A stretch of 64,000 nucleotides of DNA from Alcaligenes faecalis (GCF_002443155.1 NZ_CP023667.1:1116001-1180000); one strand, 5' to 3'. Counted from the first letter of the stretch, positions 41,097-50,677 are shown. Numbers and translations are program-made. Notes: a model not told the origin generated them from the letters alone.

Positions 41097-43499
41097 GTGA
41101 CTCTCCGTTCCTCTCGTTTGTGCGCCCCGGCTGGGCGTGCGGTTCGTTTCCCTTTGGCTGCGCCTGCCTTGAAATTGGCGCTTGCCCTGGCTTTATCGGC
41201 TACGCTTGTCCCCGCTGTTTCCTTTGCCCAGCAAGCGGATGTGACGGTCTCCATTCCGTCCTCGTCCTTGGGTGATGCCTTGCTGCAATTAGGCCAGCAA
41301 ACCTCTTTCCAGTTTATTTACACCTCCGACCTGGTGCGCGGTATCAAGGCTCAGTCCGTGTCTGGTCGCATGGCGCCGGAAGCGGCTTTGGACAAGTTGC
41401 TGCAGGGCACGGGTATTGCTTACACCCGCACTGGCAACACGATCCATCTGCGCAAGAAGGTGGATGTGGAGGAGCTGGCAGCCATCAAGGTGCGCGCTGC
41501 CAGTCCTGTCACGGAAGGCTCGGGTTCTTATACGGCGGCCGGGCCTAGTCGCACGGCGACGGGTTTTGATTTGTCGTTGCGCGAGACGCCGCAGTCCATC
41601 ACTGTCATGACGCGCGAGCGTCTGGATGACTTCAACTTGTACAAATTGTCTGATGTGCTGGAGCAAACTCCCGGTGTGTCGGTAGACCAGCAGGGCGATG
41701 CTTTCAACTTCGCGATTCGGGGTTCGGCTGTGAATATGCAGACCGACGGGATGCGTCAGAAGGCCAGTGGCTGGCTGATCAATACGCAGACCCAGTACTC
41801 CATGGACGATATGGCCGAGATTGATCGTATCGAGGTCCTGAAAGGTTCGTCCGGTTTGATGACTGGAGATGGTGCTTACGGGGGCACAGTGAACATGATA
41901 CGTAAGCGTCCCACGGATCAGTTTCAGGCCAGTGTTGGTGCAGCCGCCGGCAGTTGGGATAACTATCGGGTGGATGCTGACATCAGCTCGCCCTTGAACA
42001 AAAGTGGTTCGGTGCGTGGGCGTCTGGTAGCCGCTGCGGCGGATGGCAAGAGCTTTCAGGATTATGTGAAAAATAGCAGCAAGACCTTTTATGGGATTGT
42101 GGAAGCGGACCTGACCGATCGCACCTTGTTGACGGTCAGTTTTACCCACAAGAACCGTACACAGGATGGAACTGCGGGCACGGCCATGATTCAGGCTTAT
42201 GCCGCTGATGGGCAGTTTTTGGGTCTGAAGCCTCGGGGTTTCAATGTCGCGGCGCCCTGGTCCGGTTACGAGCAAAAGACCAATACGCTGTTTCTGGATT
42301 TGACTCATCGCTTCGAGAACGATTGGTCGGCCACTCTGAAAGGCAGCCTGGACAAGACGGTGAATCCGGGCGGTCAATCGGGGATCTGGTTTACCGGGGT
42401 TCCTGCTGTAGTGGACATGACCTGGGATCGTGATTATGAAACCCGCAACCGTAATCTGGCTTTGGAAGTGCAAGGGCCATTTAATCTGTTCGGGCGTCAG
42501 CACGAGCTGCGTTTTGGGGCCGATACCTACCGGACGACCACCGAGTCCTATGCCGGTGGTGACCGTTTTACCAACGTAGGCCTGGACTACAACGGCGGTG
42601 GCGGTGTGTTGCCAATGCCGGATTTCACCACCATGCCGATTGATAATCACAGTTACTTCAGCTCGCAACGCAATTCGCTGTATGCGGCGGGTTTGTTCAG
42701 CCTGGCAGACCCGGTGAAGTTGATTGGTGGTGTTCGATATACCGACTTCAAGCAGTTTGATGAAACCCCGTACTCCTACAGCAATAACGATTTCAAGCAG
42801 CACGGCGTGTTGACACCGTATGCGGGTCTGGTTGTGGATCTGACTGAGCAGATTTCTGTTTACGGTAGTTACGCCAGCATATTCAAGGCACAAAGCGCCA
42901 AGGATATTGATGGCAATACGCTGGACCCGGAACGTGGTTTGACCTACGAGCTGGGTGCCAAGGGCGAGTTCTTTGATGGTGCCTTGAATGCCAGCGTGGC
43001 CCGCTTCTGGATGAAGACGGACAACACGGCAGAGTCCACCGGCGAAGTGCGTCCCACCGGGGAAACGATTTACCGTGCAGTCAATGGCGCCACACGCCGG
43101 GGTTACGAGCTGGAGCTGTCGGGTGAAGTGGCTCCGGGCTGGCAGTTGCAGGGCAGCTATGTACAGAACAGCAGCAGCTTGCAGGCTACGGATATTGTGC
43201 CCAAGCATCAGTTCAAACTGGCCAGCAGCTATCGCTTCCGAGAAAACTTGCCGGGTCTGTCTGTCGGTGTGGCTGCACGCTGGCAAAGTAAGGCTTCGGC
43301 CCGTTTGATGGATCAGCCTTCTTACTGGGTGTTCGACATGATGGCCCGCTATCAGGTCAACAAGCACCTGAGTCTGGGGGCGAATGTGAATAATGTGTTT
43401 GACAAGAAATACATGTCCGGCTTGCGGGACTTTGGGCGTATTCAGTATTCCTGGGGGCCGCCAAGAAACTTCACGGTGAATATGCGTTACCAGTTCTAA
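41097..43499 (+). CDS. TonB-dependent siderophore receptor with signalling (STN) domain
   Basis: An 801-residue outer-membrane receptor. A signal peptide ends at VSFAQQ. The STN domain follows (VSIPSSSLGDALLQLGQQTSFQFIYTS), then the plug (RETPQSITVMTRERL, VLEQTPGVSVDQQG, GSSGLMTGDGAYGGTVNM) and the 22-strand barrel ending MRYQF. The STN domain is found in receptors that signal to FecR/FecI, as FpvA and FecA do, so this is the likely partner of the fecIR pair 3.3 kb upstream. GTG at 41097 is chosen since AGGAAG lies six bases before it; the frame is open further upstream. Confidence 0.9.
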   Translation: MTLRSSRLCAPAGRAVRFPLAAPALKLALALALSATLVPAVSFAQQADVTVSIPSSSLGDALLQLGQQTSFQFIYTSDLVRGIKAQSVSGRMAPEAALDKLLQGTGIAYTRTGNTIHLRKKVDVEELAAIKVRAASPVTEGSGSYTAAGPSRTATGFDLSLRETPQSITVMTRERLDDFNLYKLSDVLEQTPGVSVDQQGDAFNFAIRGSAVNMQTDGMRQKASGWLINTQTQYSMDDMAEIDRIEVLKGSSGLMTGDGAYGGTVNMIRKRPTDQFQASVGAAAGSWDNYRVDADISSPLNKSGSVRGRLVAAAADGKSFQDYVKNSSKTFYGIVEADLTDRTLLTVSFTHKNRTQDGTAGTAMIQAYAADGQFLGLKPRGFNVAAPWSGYEQKTNTLFLDLTHRFENDWSATLKGSLDKTVNPGGQSGIWFTGVPAVVDMTWDRDYETRNRNLALEVQGPFNLFGRQHELRFGADTYRTTTESYAGGDRFTNVGLDYNGGGGVLPMPDFTTMPIDNHSYFSSQRNSLYAAGLFSLADPVKLIGGVRYTDFKQFDETPYSYSNNDFKQHGVLTPYAGLVVDLTEQISVYGSYASIFKAQSAKDIDGNTLDPERGLTYELGAKGEFFDGALNASVARFWMKTDNTAESTGEVRPTGETIYRAVNGATRRGYELELSGEVAPGWQLQGSYVQNSSSLQATDIVPKHQFKLASSYRFRENLPGLSVGVAARWQSKASARLMDQPSYWVFDMMARYQVNKHLSLGANVNNVFDKKYMSGLRDFGRIQYSWGPPRNFTVNMRYQF

Positions 43500-43566
43500 G
43501 CCAGTTGGGGATCAGGGCTGTGAACGAAGCTGAATATACTTGAATCCCCCTTATGCAATCTGCATT

Positions 43567-43594
43567 AAAAAGCCACCCGCTTGGGTGGCTTTTT
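43567..43594. terminator. Bidirectional terminator after the TonB-receptor gene
   Basis: AAAAAGCCACCC and GGGTGGCTTTTT pair perfectly around GCTT. Confidence 0.85.
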
Positions 43595-43745
43595 GCAGTC
43601 GGGCTCCAGCCTCGTTCCAGTTCTACTGCCCAAGGACAGCGAGTTGGAGTGTTGCCAGTGTGTGCCAGCCAGGTTTTGTAGAACGAGGCCAGACCCGACT
43701 GCGGCAACACGGTTCTTGGTAGAACCGTGTTGTGTCCATCACAAC

Positions 43746-45152
43746 TTAGCGTACGCTTTGCGCCGCCAGGCCCAGGGCCAGATCCTGCTTCATGCGTTTC
43801 TTGTAGAAAGGCAGGCAAATGAACAAGGCCAGGAACCAGAATGGCGTGGCGATCAGACCGATCAGGGTTTCTTCCTCCTGGCTGAACAAGTACAGCGCAA
43901 AGGCAAAGAACGCCAGGGTCAGGTAGCACATGGGAATCGCAAAGGGCATTTTGTAGCTCGATGCGGCATGGGCCTCAGGGCGAATGCGACGGTACTTCAG
44001 GTAGGTGATCAGAATCACGGCCCAGACAAAGATAAAGCAGATGCTGGCCACGGTGGTCACAATGGTGAACACACGCATTACGTCGCCTTCTGCGTAAAGC
44101 AGGAACAGGCTGGACAGCAAAAGGGCGCAAGAATAGATCAGACCGTTACGGGGAGTGCCGTTACGCGACAACTGGCTGAATGCCTCCGGAGCCAGCTTGT
44201 TCTTGGACAGACCGTACAACATGCGGCCAGTCGAGAACATGCCGCTATTGGCGGACGACAGGGCCGAGGTCAGCACCACAAAGTTGATGATGGCTGCAGC
44301 GGCACCCACGCCAATCAGCAAGAACATATTCACAAACGGGCTCTTGTTGGGCGCAACAATATCCCAGGGGGTGACGGTCATGATGGCGGTCAGGGCCAGC
44401 ACGTAAAATACAATCACGCGAACGGGAATCTTGTTGATGGCTTTGGGCAGGTTCTTGGCTGGGTCTGCTGTTTCAGCAGAAGCCGTACCCACCAGCTCAA
44501 TCCCCACGAAAGCAAAGATGGCGATCTGGAAGGCGGCAAAGAAACCATGCAGGCCATTGGGGAACATGCCACCGCGATCCCACAAGTGGGTCAGGCTGGC
44601 TTTTTCGCCGGTTGGGCCGACAAAGCCGGTGAACAGCAGGTAAGCACCCACACCAATCAGGGCCACAATGGCGATGATCTTGACCAGGGCAAACCAGAAC
44701 TCCAGCTCGCCAAACAATTTGGCCGACAGCAGGTTAAAGATCAGCAAGAAGGCAATGCAGGCCAGGCCGGGTAACCAGAGCGGAATGTCCGGCCACCAGA
44801 ATTGGGTATAGCCGGTAATGGCGACAATATCTGCAATACCAATCACCACCCAGCAGAACCAATAACTCCAGCCCAGAAAGTAGCCCATGGTGGGCCCGAG
44901 AATATCGGCGGAGAAATCCACAAAAGATTTGTATTCCAGGTTATGCAGGAGCAGTTCTCCCATCGCCCGCATAACAAAGAATAAAAAGAACCCGATGATC
45001 ATGTAGGTAAACAAGACCGAGGGTCCGGCCAGGCTAATGGTGCGGCCTGATCCCATAAATAGCCCTGTACCGATAGCGCCTCCAATTGCTATCAGTTGCA
45101 GGTGCCGGTTTTTCAACGAGCGCTGCAGTCCAGATGAATGTTGCTGAGACAC
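43746..45152 (-). CDS. cycA: Amino acid permease, CycA type (D-Ser/D-Ala/Gly:H+ symporter)
   Basis: A 468-residue APC-family permease with 12 helices. It opens LQRSLKNRHLQLIAIGGAIG and has GTGLFMGSGRTISLAGPSVL, then FVGIELVGTASAETADPAKNLPKAI. These blocks closely match CycA, which imports glycine, D-alanine and D-serine. The tandem glycine riboswitch upstream supports glycine as a substrate. It is a single gene. Confidence 0.9.
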   Translation of the reverse strand: MSQQHSSGLQRSLKNRHLQLIAIGGAIGTGLFMGSGRTISLAGPSVLFTYMIIGFFLFFVMRAMGELLLHNLEYKSFVDFSADILGPTMGYFLGWSYWFCWVVIGIADIVAITGYTQFWWPDIPLWLPGLACIAFLLIFNLLSAKLFGELEFWFALVKIIAIVALIGVGAYLLFTGFVGPTGEKASLTHLWDRGGMFPNGLHGFFAAFQIAIFAFVGIELVGTASAETADPAKNLPKAINKIPVRVIVFYVLALTAIMTVTPWDIVAPNKSPFVNMFLLIGVGAAAAIINFVVLTSALSSANSGMFSTGRMLYGLSKNKLAPEAFSQLSRNGTPRNGLIYSCALLLSSLFLLYAEGDVMRVFTIVTTVASICFIFVWAVILITYLKYRRIRPEAHAASSYKMPFAIPMCYLTLAFFAFALYLFSQEEETLIGLIATPFWFLALFICLPFYKKRMKQDLALGLAAQSVR

Positions 45153-45223
45153 ACTGTTCTCCTAATTTTTTTTCGTTCAAATGCGTAATTATGACTGTGC
45201 TGCGAGAAAACAAAGGGCACAAC

Positions 45224-45239
45224 CCGTCCTCAAGGACGG
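45224..45239 (-). promoter_or_regulatory. Hairpin between the glycine riboswitch and cycA
   Basis: CCGTCCT and AGGACGG pair around a two-base turn in the leader between the aptamers and the cycA start. It may be part of the expression platform. No T-run follows on the minus strand. Confidence 0.4.
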
Positions 45240-45439
45240 TTTTCTTGATGCCGATCTAAATAGGGTACGGAGCGCACAGCAGTCCTCCTTGTTCTGACGA
45301 CATGAAATGTCAAAACAGACCTGTGTGCGAATTGAAATGGGAATAGGGTTGTGGTGTCAGGCGGCCAGAAAATGGCACCCGACTATCTGCTCATAGATAG
45401 GCTCCGGACGAATAGGTGAACAAAGACCATATGGCCTCT

Positions 45440-45620
45440 GTACCCCCTCTGTCCGTTTACCTGAGAGCTTATCCATCGGTTCGCGATGGTCCCCTTCGGT
45501 GGGCACTGGTGTGCCTCTCTCCAGATGGTCAAAGGTTCAGGATTCTTTTGCCTGAGAGATTCCGGGGTCGTTGCTCCGTCGGCGCTTCATCAAAGTGAAG
45601 ACTCTCACCTGAACCGTTAT
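45440..45620 (-). ncRNA. Tandem glycine riboswitch in the cycA leader
   Basis: On the minus strand two glycine aptamers lie head to tail. The first (about 45618-45532) contains GGTGAGAG, GCGCCGACGGAGCAAC and ATCTCTCAGGCAAAAG, closed by GGTTCAG/CTGAACC. The second (about 45522-45440) contains GGAGAGAGG, GCCCACCGAAGGGGAC and GCTCTCAGGTAAACGGACAGAG. These are the conserved gcvT-element core sequences. The array starts about 290 bp before the cycA start codon, so glycine should control this permease. Whether it turns it on or off is not visible. Confidence 0.9.
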
Positions 45621-45897
45621 TGACGCCGCTATTGTATAGACAGCTAAAAAGCGATGACTACTAGCGTTAACCTGTAGGCTTTTAATGAGAATAGTTCTTG
45701 TTTGTTGAGGGGTTTTGTGGCTGGTGCTCGGGCATAGAGGGGCGTGGGGGAGGACGTTGAGCCTTTTTCTTCCAATGCCTGTGAAAACGTCCCGTTTTTT
45801 GCATGGCAGCTATTCCCGGATACGGTGAGGCTGCAACAGAAATTGGCTGTCATCGGCCTACAATACTGGCTGTCTGGCAATTTCTGTGCGTCTTTAT

Positions 45898-46842
45898 ATG
45901 GTCGAATCGATTCTGCAACTTATCGAGCAACACGGTCTGTTGATCGTGTTTTTCAATGTCCTGGTGGAGCAGGCAGGCGCGCCTATTCCTGCCTATCCGG
46001 TGCTGGTGGTAACGGGTGCCTTGCATGAGTCGGGCGGCTACAGCTTGTGGAGCTTGCTGGGTTTTGCCGTACTGGGCGCGATGATTGCGGACTACGGCTG
46101 GTATCTGGCTGGGCGACGCTATGGCGGCAGGCTGCTGGCCTTGCTGTGCAAGATTTCCCTCTCGCCGGATTCCTGTATTCGTCAGACCGAATCCATTTAT
46201 ATGCGCTGGGGCGCACCGTCCTTGATGGTGGCCAAGTTCATACCGGGCTTTGCCTCGATTGCCAGTGTGCTGGCCGGTACGGTGGGTACGCCAAGAAGAA
46301 GCTTCCTGCTTTACGACATTATCGGGGCTGCGGTCTGGGCCGGCTCTGCCGTGTTTCTGGGCTCCTTGTTCAGCTCGGCGGTGGATGAGCTGTTGAATGT
46401 GCTGATCAGCCTGGGTGTGGTGGGCGGAATTTTGCTGGCACTGGCTTTGGCTGTGTTCATTGCCAGAAAGTGGTGGCAGCGACATCGCTTCATGAAATCC
46501 TTGTGCATGGAGCGTGTCAGTGTGCAGGAGCTGCATCAGATGTTGTCCTCGGACACGCCACCCACGATTGTGGATGTGCGTTCGACCCTTATGCAGGCCC
46601 AGGGACGTATTCCTGGGGCGATCAGTCTGGCTTTGGGTGAGGCTACGCTGAATTTGATTACCGACGGGGAAATTATTGTGTATTGCGATTGCCCCAACGA
46701 GGTGTCCGCGGCCCTGGTGTCCAAGCGTTTGCTGCAAAGTGGCTATAGCCGGGTGCGCCCTTTGGAAGGCGGGTTGGAAGCCTGGCGGGCTGCAGGTTTT
46801 GACGTGCAGCGCGATCCCGATCAAGCTGAAGCGGCCTTGTAA
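45898..46842 (+). CDS. DedA-family membrane protein fused to a rhodanese domain
   Basis: A 314-residue fusion. Residues 1-200 are a DedA/SNARE-associated domain with about five helices (EQAGAPIPAYPVLVVTGAL, FIPGFASIASVLAGTVG with the membrane-embedded Arg/Gly pattern); these proteins act as lipid scramblases or help keep membrane potential. Residues 210-310 are a rhodanese domain, with a possible active-site loop YCDCPNEVSA. ATG at 45898 matches family starts better than GTG 45886. DedA-rhodanese fusions are known but their role is not. The stop codon lies in the terminator. Confidence 0.87.
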   Translation: MVESILQLIEQHGLLIVFFNVLVEQAGAPIPAYPVLVVTGALHESGGYSLWSLLGFAVLGAMIADYGWYLAGRRYGGRLLALLCKISLSPDSCIRQTESIYMRWGAPSLMVAKFIPGFASIASVLAGTVGTPRRSFLLYDIIGAAVWAGSAVFLGSLFSSAVDELLNVLISLGVVGGILLALALAVFIARKWWQRHRFMKSLCMERVSVQELHQMLSSDTPPTIVDVRSTLMQAQGRIPGAISLALGEATLNLITDGEIIVYCDCPNEVSAALVSKRLLQSGYSRVRPLEGGLEAWRAAGFDVQRDPDQAEAAL

Positions 46843-46881
46843 AAAAACCGGCAGACATCTAGACGTGTCTGCCGGTTTTTT
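46841..46881. terminator. Bidirectional terminator between DedA and DoxX genes
   Basis: AAAAAAACCGGCAGACA and TGTCTGCCGGTTTTTT form a perfect stem, shared by the two convergent genes. Confidence 0.88.
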
Positions 46882-46907
46882 CTCAAGCAAGGCGCTTGGT
46901 GCAGTGC

Positions 46908-47324
46908 TTATTGACGTGTCTGCCGGTAAGCATGAGCCAAGGCTGCTGCCACGGCCAGCCCGCCGATCACACTGAGATGGTCTTGCACCAAGGCTTGTTC
47001 CAGAAAGGCTTCCAGTCCCTGCATCTCCCAAAACCGATGTGCCAGCGGAATAGTGGACAAGGCAAAGACACTGAGCATCAGTGCTCCGAGCCAGGCCAGA
47101 CGACTGGCGCTGATAATCAGCCAGCTGCCCAGCAGTTGAACCGTAATGGTCAGCACTGCAAACAAAGCCTGGGGCTCCAGCCCGAAGTGGGCCATCTCTC
47201 TTTTTGCAGCGCTGAAGTCCCAAATCTTGTTCACGCCACTCCACCAGAAAATGTAGGTCAGGAGCAGAGTAGCCAGCACAAAATACACTCGTGAACGTAG
47301 TAATTCTTGTATGACGTGGTTCAT
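46908..47324 (-). CDS. DoxX-family membrane protein
   Basis: A 138-residue inner-membrane protein with four helices. VYFVLATLLLTYIFWWSGVN followed by KIWDFSAAKREMAHFGL is the DoxX/DoxD-like opening. Such proteins are linked with redox or oxidative stress functions, but this one has no known partner nearby. It is 23 bp downstream of the EamA exporter and likely shares its transcript. Confidence 0.8.
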   Translation of the reverse strand: MNHVIQELLRSRVYFVLATLLLTYIFWWSGVNKIWDFSAAKREMAHFGLEPQALFAVLTITVQLLGSWLIISASRLAWLGALMLSVFALSTIPLAHRFWEMQGLEAFLEQALVQDHLSVIGGLAVAAALAHAYRQTRQ

Positions 47325-47347
47325 GATGTCTCCTCCTTGGGGGACGA

Positions 47348-48223
47348 TCAGGGCTTGTGCACCGACGCTTCCAGTGTGGAGCGTGCGACGGCCAGGGTCT
47401 GCTGGCTCAAGACCAGACCACCCATGACCAGAGCCACACCCACCAGTTGCAGCGTGGTTGGCCAGATGCCCTTGATCAGCGCGTCCAGAATAAAGGCGGT
47501 GACAGGCACCAGCAGCATGAAGGGGGCAACGGTAACAGCACCCAACTGCTTGATGGCGCTAAACCAAAGGGCGAAGGGACCAGCAGTCAGGACGGTTGCC
47601 AGCAAGAACAGACCCAGCCAATGCACAGGAATGAGCTGGCTTGGAATGTCTTGAGTCAGCAGCGCAATGATGGTCAACTCCACACCGGCAATCAGAAGCT
47701 GCCAGCCGGTAAAGCCCAGCAAGGGGATCGGTGGTGCACCCCATTTGTTCATCAAGACTCCACCGGTCGCAATGGACAACATGCTGCCCAAGGCGGCGGC
47801 AATGCCGATCAGATCCAGTGTGGCCTGGCTGGACAAGACCACCAGCGACACGCCCAGGGCGCCCAATAGAACGGCACCAATACGCATCAAGGCCGGGCGA
47901 GCACGCAAAATGCCCCAGGCAATGAAGATGGTGGCCAGTGGTGTCAGTGCCTGGAAGATGGCAGCCACGCCACCGGGCAGGCGAGTGGCAGCGATAAAGA
48001 ACAGACCAAAGAACAGGCCCGTGTTCAGGGTTCCCAGCACGGCCAGACGCCCCCACCACTCACGAGGTGGCAAGCTGCGTACCAGTACTAGCAGGACAAC
48101 CGCGCCCCCCAAGGCCCGGACAGCCGCCAGGAACAAAGGGTTCGGTGGCAACCAGGTCGTGGTCAGAATGTAGGTAAAGCCCCAGAGAATAGCGGCGGTC
48201 GCCGCGGCCATTTTGGCGTTCAT
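47348..48223 (-). CDS. EamA-family (DMT) exporter
   Basis: A 291-residue protein with ten membrane helices in two EamA repeats (AAILWGFTYILTTTWLPPNP; GVLMNKWGAPPIPLLGFTGW). Drug/metabolite transporters of this kind export amino acids or other small metabolites. It is divergent from no gene, but a LysR regulator gene follows upstream in the same direction. Confidence 0.87.
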   Translation of the reverse strand: MNAKMAAATAAILWGFTYILTTTWLPPNPLFLAAVRALGGAVVLLVLVRSLPPREWWGRLAVLGTLNTGLFFGLFFIAATRLPGGVAAIFQALTPLATIFIAWGILRARPALMRIGAVLLGALGVSLVVLSSQATLDLIGIAAALGSMLSIATGGVLMNKWGAPPIPLLGFTGWQLLIAGVELTIIALLTQDIPSQLIPVHWLGLFLLATVLTAGPFALWFSAIKQLGAVTVAPFMLLVPVTAFILDALIKGIWPTTLQLVGVALVMGGLVLSQQTLAVARSTLEASVHKP

Positions 48224-48368
48224 GTCGATGCACTCCCCATTATGAATACTAGGATGAAGAGACTATAGGAGTGCAACGATGACTTGAATAGATGAGAATA
48301 TGGCCATCAGCGTTCCATAATTAGAACGATTTGCCGAGGACTGGCTTTGGATGATTGAAGGCAGGAAT

Positions 48369-49307
48369 TTACGAGGGGGGCGTGTGCAAAATAGTGACGA
48401 ATTCCTCGCCCAAAAAGTCCAGCAGGGCGCGTACCGCAGGTACCAGACCTCGGCGTGAAGGAAAGACGGCATGCACCACGCCGGGGCGGGGATTCCAGCC
48501 GGGGGCGACATCCACCAGCCTGCCGTCCTGCATATAAGGGGCGATCAGCATGGCCGGCATTTGAACCACGCCAATTCCCTGCAAGGCTGATTGCAGCAAG
48601 GTCATACGGTCATCACAGACCAGGCGAGGATGATAGGGCACTTCCATCAGTGTGTTTTCTGCAGTTTGCAGCTGCCAGATGGGGTTGCGTTGCAGATGCT
48701 CGTCACTCAAGGCTGGCCAGCTACCTAGCTGGTCCAGCTTGGGCAGTCCGCCCATGCGTTCGATCAGGGCCGGGCTGGCAACCAGATACTGTGTACTCTC
48801 GCCCAGGACTTTCATGACTAGGCCGCTGTCTTCCAAAGGCGGGAAGCGGACGCGCAGGGCCACATCAAAGCCTTCACGAATTACGTCCACGCGGCGGTTG
48901 GTGCTTTCCACTTCCAGCTTTACCTGCGGATACGCCGCCATATAGCGGGCCAGCAATTCATTGACTCCGTAGTCCAGCAAAGCCAGGGGGCAACTGATGC
49001 GTACCGAGCCTTGGGGCTCGCTGCGATGGCGCTCGATGATGTCCTGGGCCGAGTCGGCCTCCACCAGCATGGCCACACAGCGCTGGTAGTACATCTGGCC
49101 GATTTCCGTGACGCTGAAATGGCGGCTGGAGCGCTGGATCAGACGCACACCCAGGGATTCTTCCAGAAAGGTGATGCGTCGGCTGAGCTTGGATTTCGGG
49201 ATGCCCAAGGCCCGTCCGGCCGGCGCAAACCCACCGTGGTCCACGACCTGTACAAAGTAGTAAAGGTCGTTCAAGTCGCGTGTGGATGGGTGTTTGGTGT
49301 CGGGCAT
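48369..49307 (-). CDS. LysR-family regulator
   Basis: A 312-residue LysR-type regulator. The helix-turn-helix block is GGFAPAGRALGIPKSKLSRRITFLEESLGVRLIQRSSRHFSVT, of the AaeR/DsdC-like branch that opens with DLNDLYYFVQVVDHGGF. It is transcribed toward the EamA exporter gene, 145 bp away, so it may regulate that gene. Confidence 0.88.
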   Translation of the reverse strand: MPDTKHPSTRDLNDLYYFVQVVDHGGFAPAGRALGIPKSKLSRRITFLEESLGVRLIQRSSRHFSVTEIGQMYYQRCVAMLVEADSAQDIIERHRSEPQGSVRISCPLALLDYGVNELLARYMAAYPQVKLEVESTNRRVDVIREGFDVALRVRFPPLEDSGLVMKVLGESTQYLVASPALIERMGGLPKLDQLGSWPALSDEHLQRNPIWQLQTAENTLMEVPYHPRLVCDDRMTLLQSALQGIGVVQMPAMLIAPYMQDGRLVDVAPGWNPRPGVVHAVFPSRRGLVPAVRALLDFLGEEFVTILHTPPS

Positions 49308-49311
49308 GTCA

Positions 49312-49731
49312 TTACATGGCGGGTGGAACCGGGCAGCTCATATCGCCCTCTTCGCAGGACAGGTAGGTGTTGAAGTTCTTGATACGGGCCTGCGTCAATT
49401 CATTGCGGCAAGTGGTGATCAGCATGGCGTGAATACTGCCGCCTTGGGTGTTGATCGCAGCAAAGTCGCATTCCGCATCCCTGAAGCTGATCCAGGCACG
49501 TTGGGCGTTGCGCAAGGCTTTGAGGGTGTCAGCATCATCTTTAAGACGATTGCTGATTTCCTTGTAGAGCTTGTTCAGTTCGGCGTCCGAGTTCTTGTAC
49601 TCGTTGCTAAAGCACTGATTCATGGCGTTTTGATTGGTCATGCTGCCGCAGTCGGCTGCCTGAACGGAAGAGGCGCTTGCCATCAAGCTGAGTCCTAAAG
49701 CGATCAGGCCGGTGTTCAATGCTTTTTTCAT
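49312..49731 (-). CDS. LprI-like secreted protein (DUF1311)
   Basis: A 139-residue protein with a clear signal peptide (MKKALNTGLIALGLSLMASA...VQAADC). The mature part has the DUF1311/LprI pattern MNQCFSNEYKNSDAELNKLYKEI, LRNAQRAWISFRDAECDF and TCRNELTQARIKNFNTYL with paired cysteines. Some members inhibit lysozyme. ATG 49731 is chosen because it starts the signal peptide; the frame runs 70 codons further upstream. It stops four bases before the LysR start. Confidence 0.85.
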   Translation of the reverse strand: MKKALNTGLIALGLSLMASASSVQAADCGSMTNQNAMNQCFSNEYKNSDAELNKLYKEISNRLKDDADTLKALRNAQRAWISFRDAECDFAAINTQGGSIHAMLITTCRNELTQARIKNFNTYLSCEEGDMSCPVPPAM

Positions 49732-49892
49732 GAGGTTCTCCGGGTGTGCGGGCGTGGATAAGCGTATGAGTCTGGGTTGAGTCGCCAGGTGCAGCGCGTA
49801 CAGCCTCTTTGCTTGGGGCAGGGTGTAAATCCTACTACAGAAGCGCGACAAGTCTGGTGCTTTGCAGGGCGACAATTGGGTTCCATAAATAG

Positions 49893-49952
49893 CATTGAGC
49901 CGCATCGTCTTGAATCGGGCACATAGCCCGTTCAAGCCGATGCGGCTCAATG
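49893..49952. terminator. 60-bp near-perfect palindrome between lprI-like gene and aqpZ
   Basis: CATTGAGCCGCATCG...CGATGCGGCTCAATG, with a second paired block CTTGAA..CGGGC / GCCCG..TTCAAG and an ACATA loop. The hairpin stands 26 bp past the aqpZ stop codon and is probably its terminator, though there is no T-run and it is unusually long. Confidence 0.55.
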
Positions 49953-49978
49953 ATCCTCCCAGCAGGAGTCAGTGCAGC

Positions 49979-50677
49979 TTACTCGTCGTTGGCGTGCAAA
50001 AAGCGATACACCAGAGCGCCGATCACACCACCAACCAAGGGAGCGACCCAGAACAGCCACAGCTGTTCCATGGCCCAGGTGCCCTGGAAGAAGGCCACGC
50101 CGGTAGAACGCGCAGGGTTCACGGAGGTGTTGGTGATGGGGATGCTGATCAGGTGAATCAAGGTCAGGGACAGACCAATCGCCACGCCTGCCAGGCCAGC
50201 GTGACCACGCTTGTGGGTCGCGCCCATGATGATGAACAGGAAGAAGGCGGTCAGCACAATTTCTGCGATCAGGGCAGCGTTACGGCTGTAGTTGTCGGGC
50301 GAATGCTCGCCAAAGCCGTTGGAGGCAAAGCCTGCTACGGGATCAAAGCCGGTTTTGCCGCTGGCGATCAGGTACAGAACGCCGCCGGCCAGCAGGCCGC
50401 CAATAACCTGGGCAATGATGTAGGGAATGGCGTCGCGAGCGGGGAAACGTCCACCAGCAACCAGGCCCAGCGTGACAGCCGGGTTGATGTGGCAACCGGA
50501 GATATTGCCGATGGCATAGCACATGGTCAGCAAGGTCAGACCAAAGGCCAGGGCTACCCCGGCAAAACCAATCCCCAGTTCAGGATAGGCAGCGGCAAAG
50601 ATCGCACTTCCGCAGCCCCCAAAGACCAGCCAGAAAGTACCCAGCGTTTCTGCGGTGCATCGTTTTAATAAAGACAT
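49979..50677 (-). CDS. aqpZ: Aquaporin Z
   Basis: A 232-residue water channel with six helices and two NPA loops (HINPAVT at residues 63-69, NPA at 65-67; SVNPARS with NPA at 187-189, followed by the selectivity Arg190). It opens [20 protein letters not shown], characteristic of AqpZ rather than the glycerol facilitator GlpF. It is a single gene. Confidence 0.96.
   Translation of the reverse strand: MSLLKRCTAETLGTFWLVFGGCGSAIFAAAYPELGIGFAGVALAFGLTLLTMCYAIGNISGCHINPAVTLGLVAGGRFPARDAIPYIIAQVIGGLLAGGVLYLIASGKTGFDPVAGFASNGFGEHSPDNYSRNAALIAEIVLTAFFLFIIMGATHKRGHAGLAGVAIGLSLTLIHLISIPITNTSVNPARSTGVAFFQGTWAMEQLWLFWVAPLVGGVIGALVYRFLHANDE

Noticed and set aside
41289..43367. A 692-codon open frame opposite the TonB-receptor gene
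   Set aside because: It is the shadow of a well-supported receptor gene; its translation is rich in His, Gln and Arg with no domain and has no ribosome site.
43581..44774. A 397-codon plus-strand frame opposite cycA
   Set aside because: Gln- and Gly-rich translation without domains; antisense to a clear 12-helix permease.
45850..47244. A 464-codon minus-strand frame across DedA and DoxX genes
   Set aside because: It crosses a strong bidirectional terminator and two real genes, and its protein has no recognisable motif.
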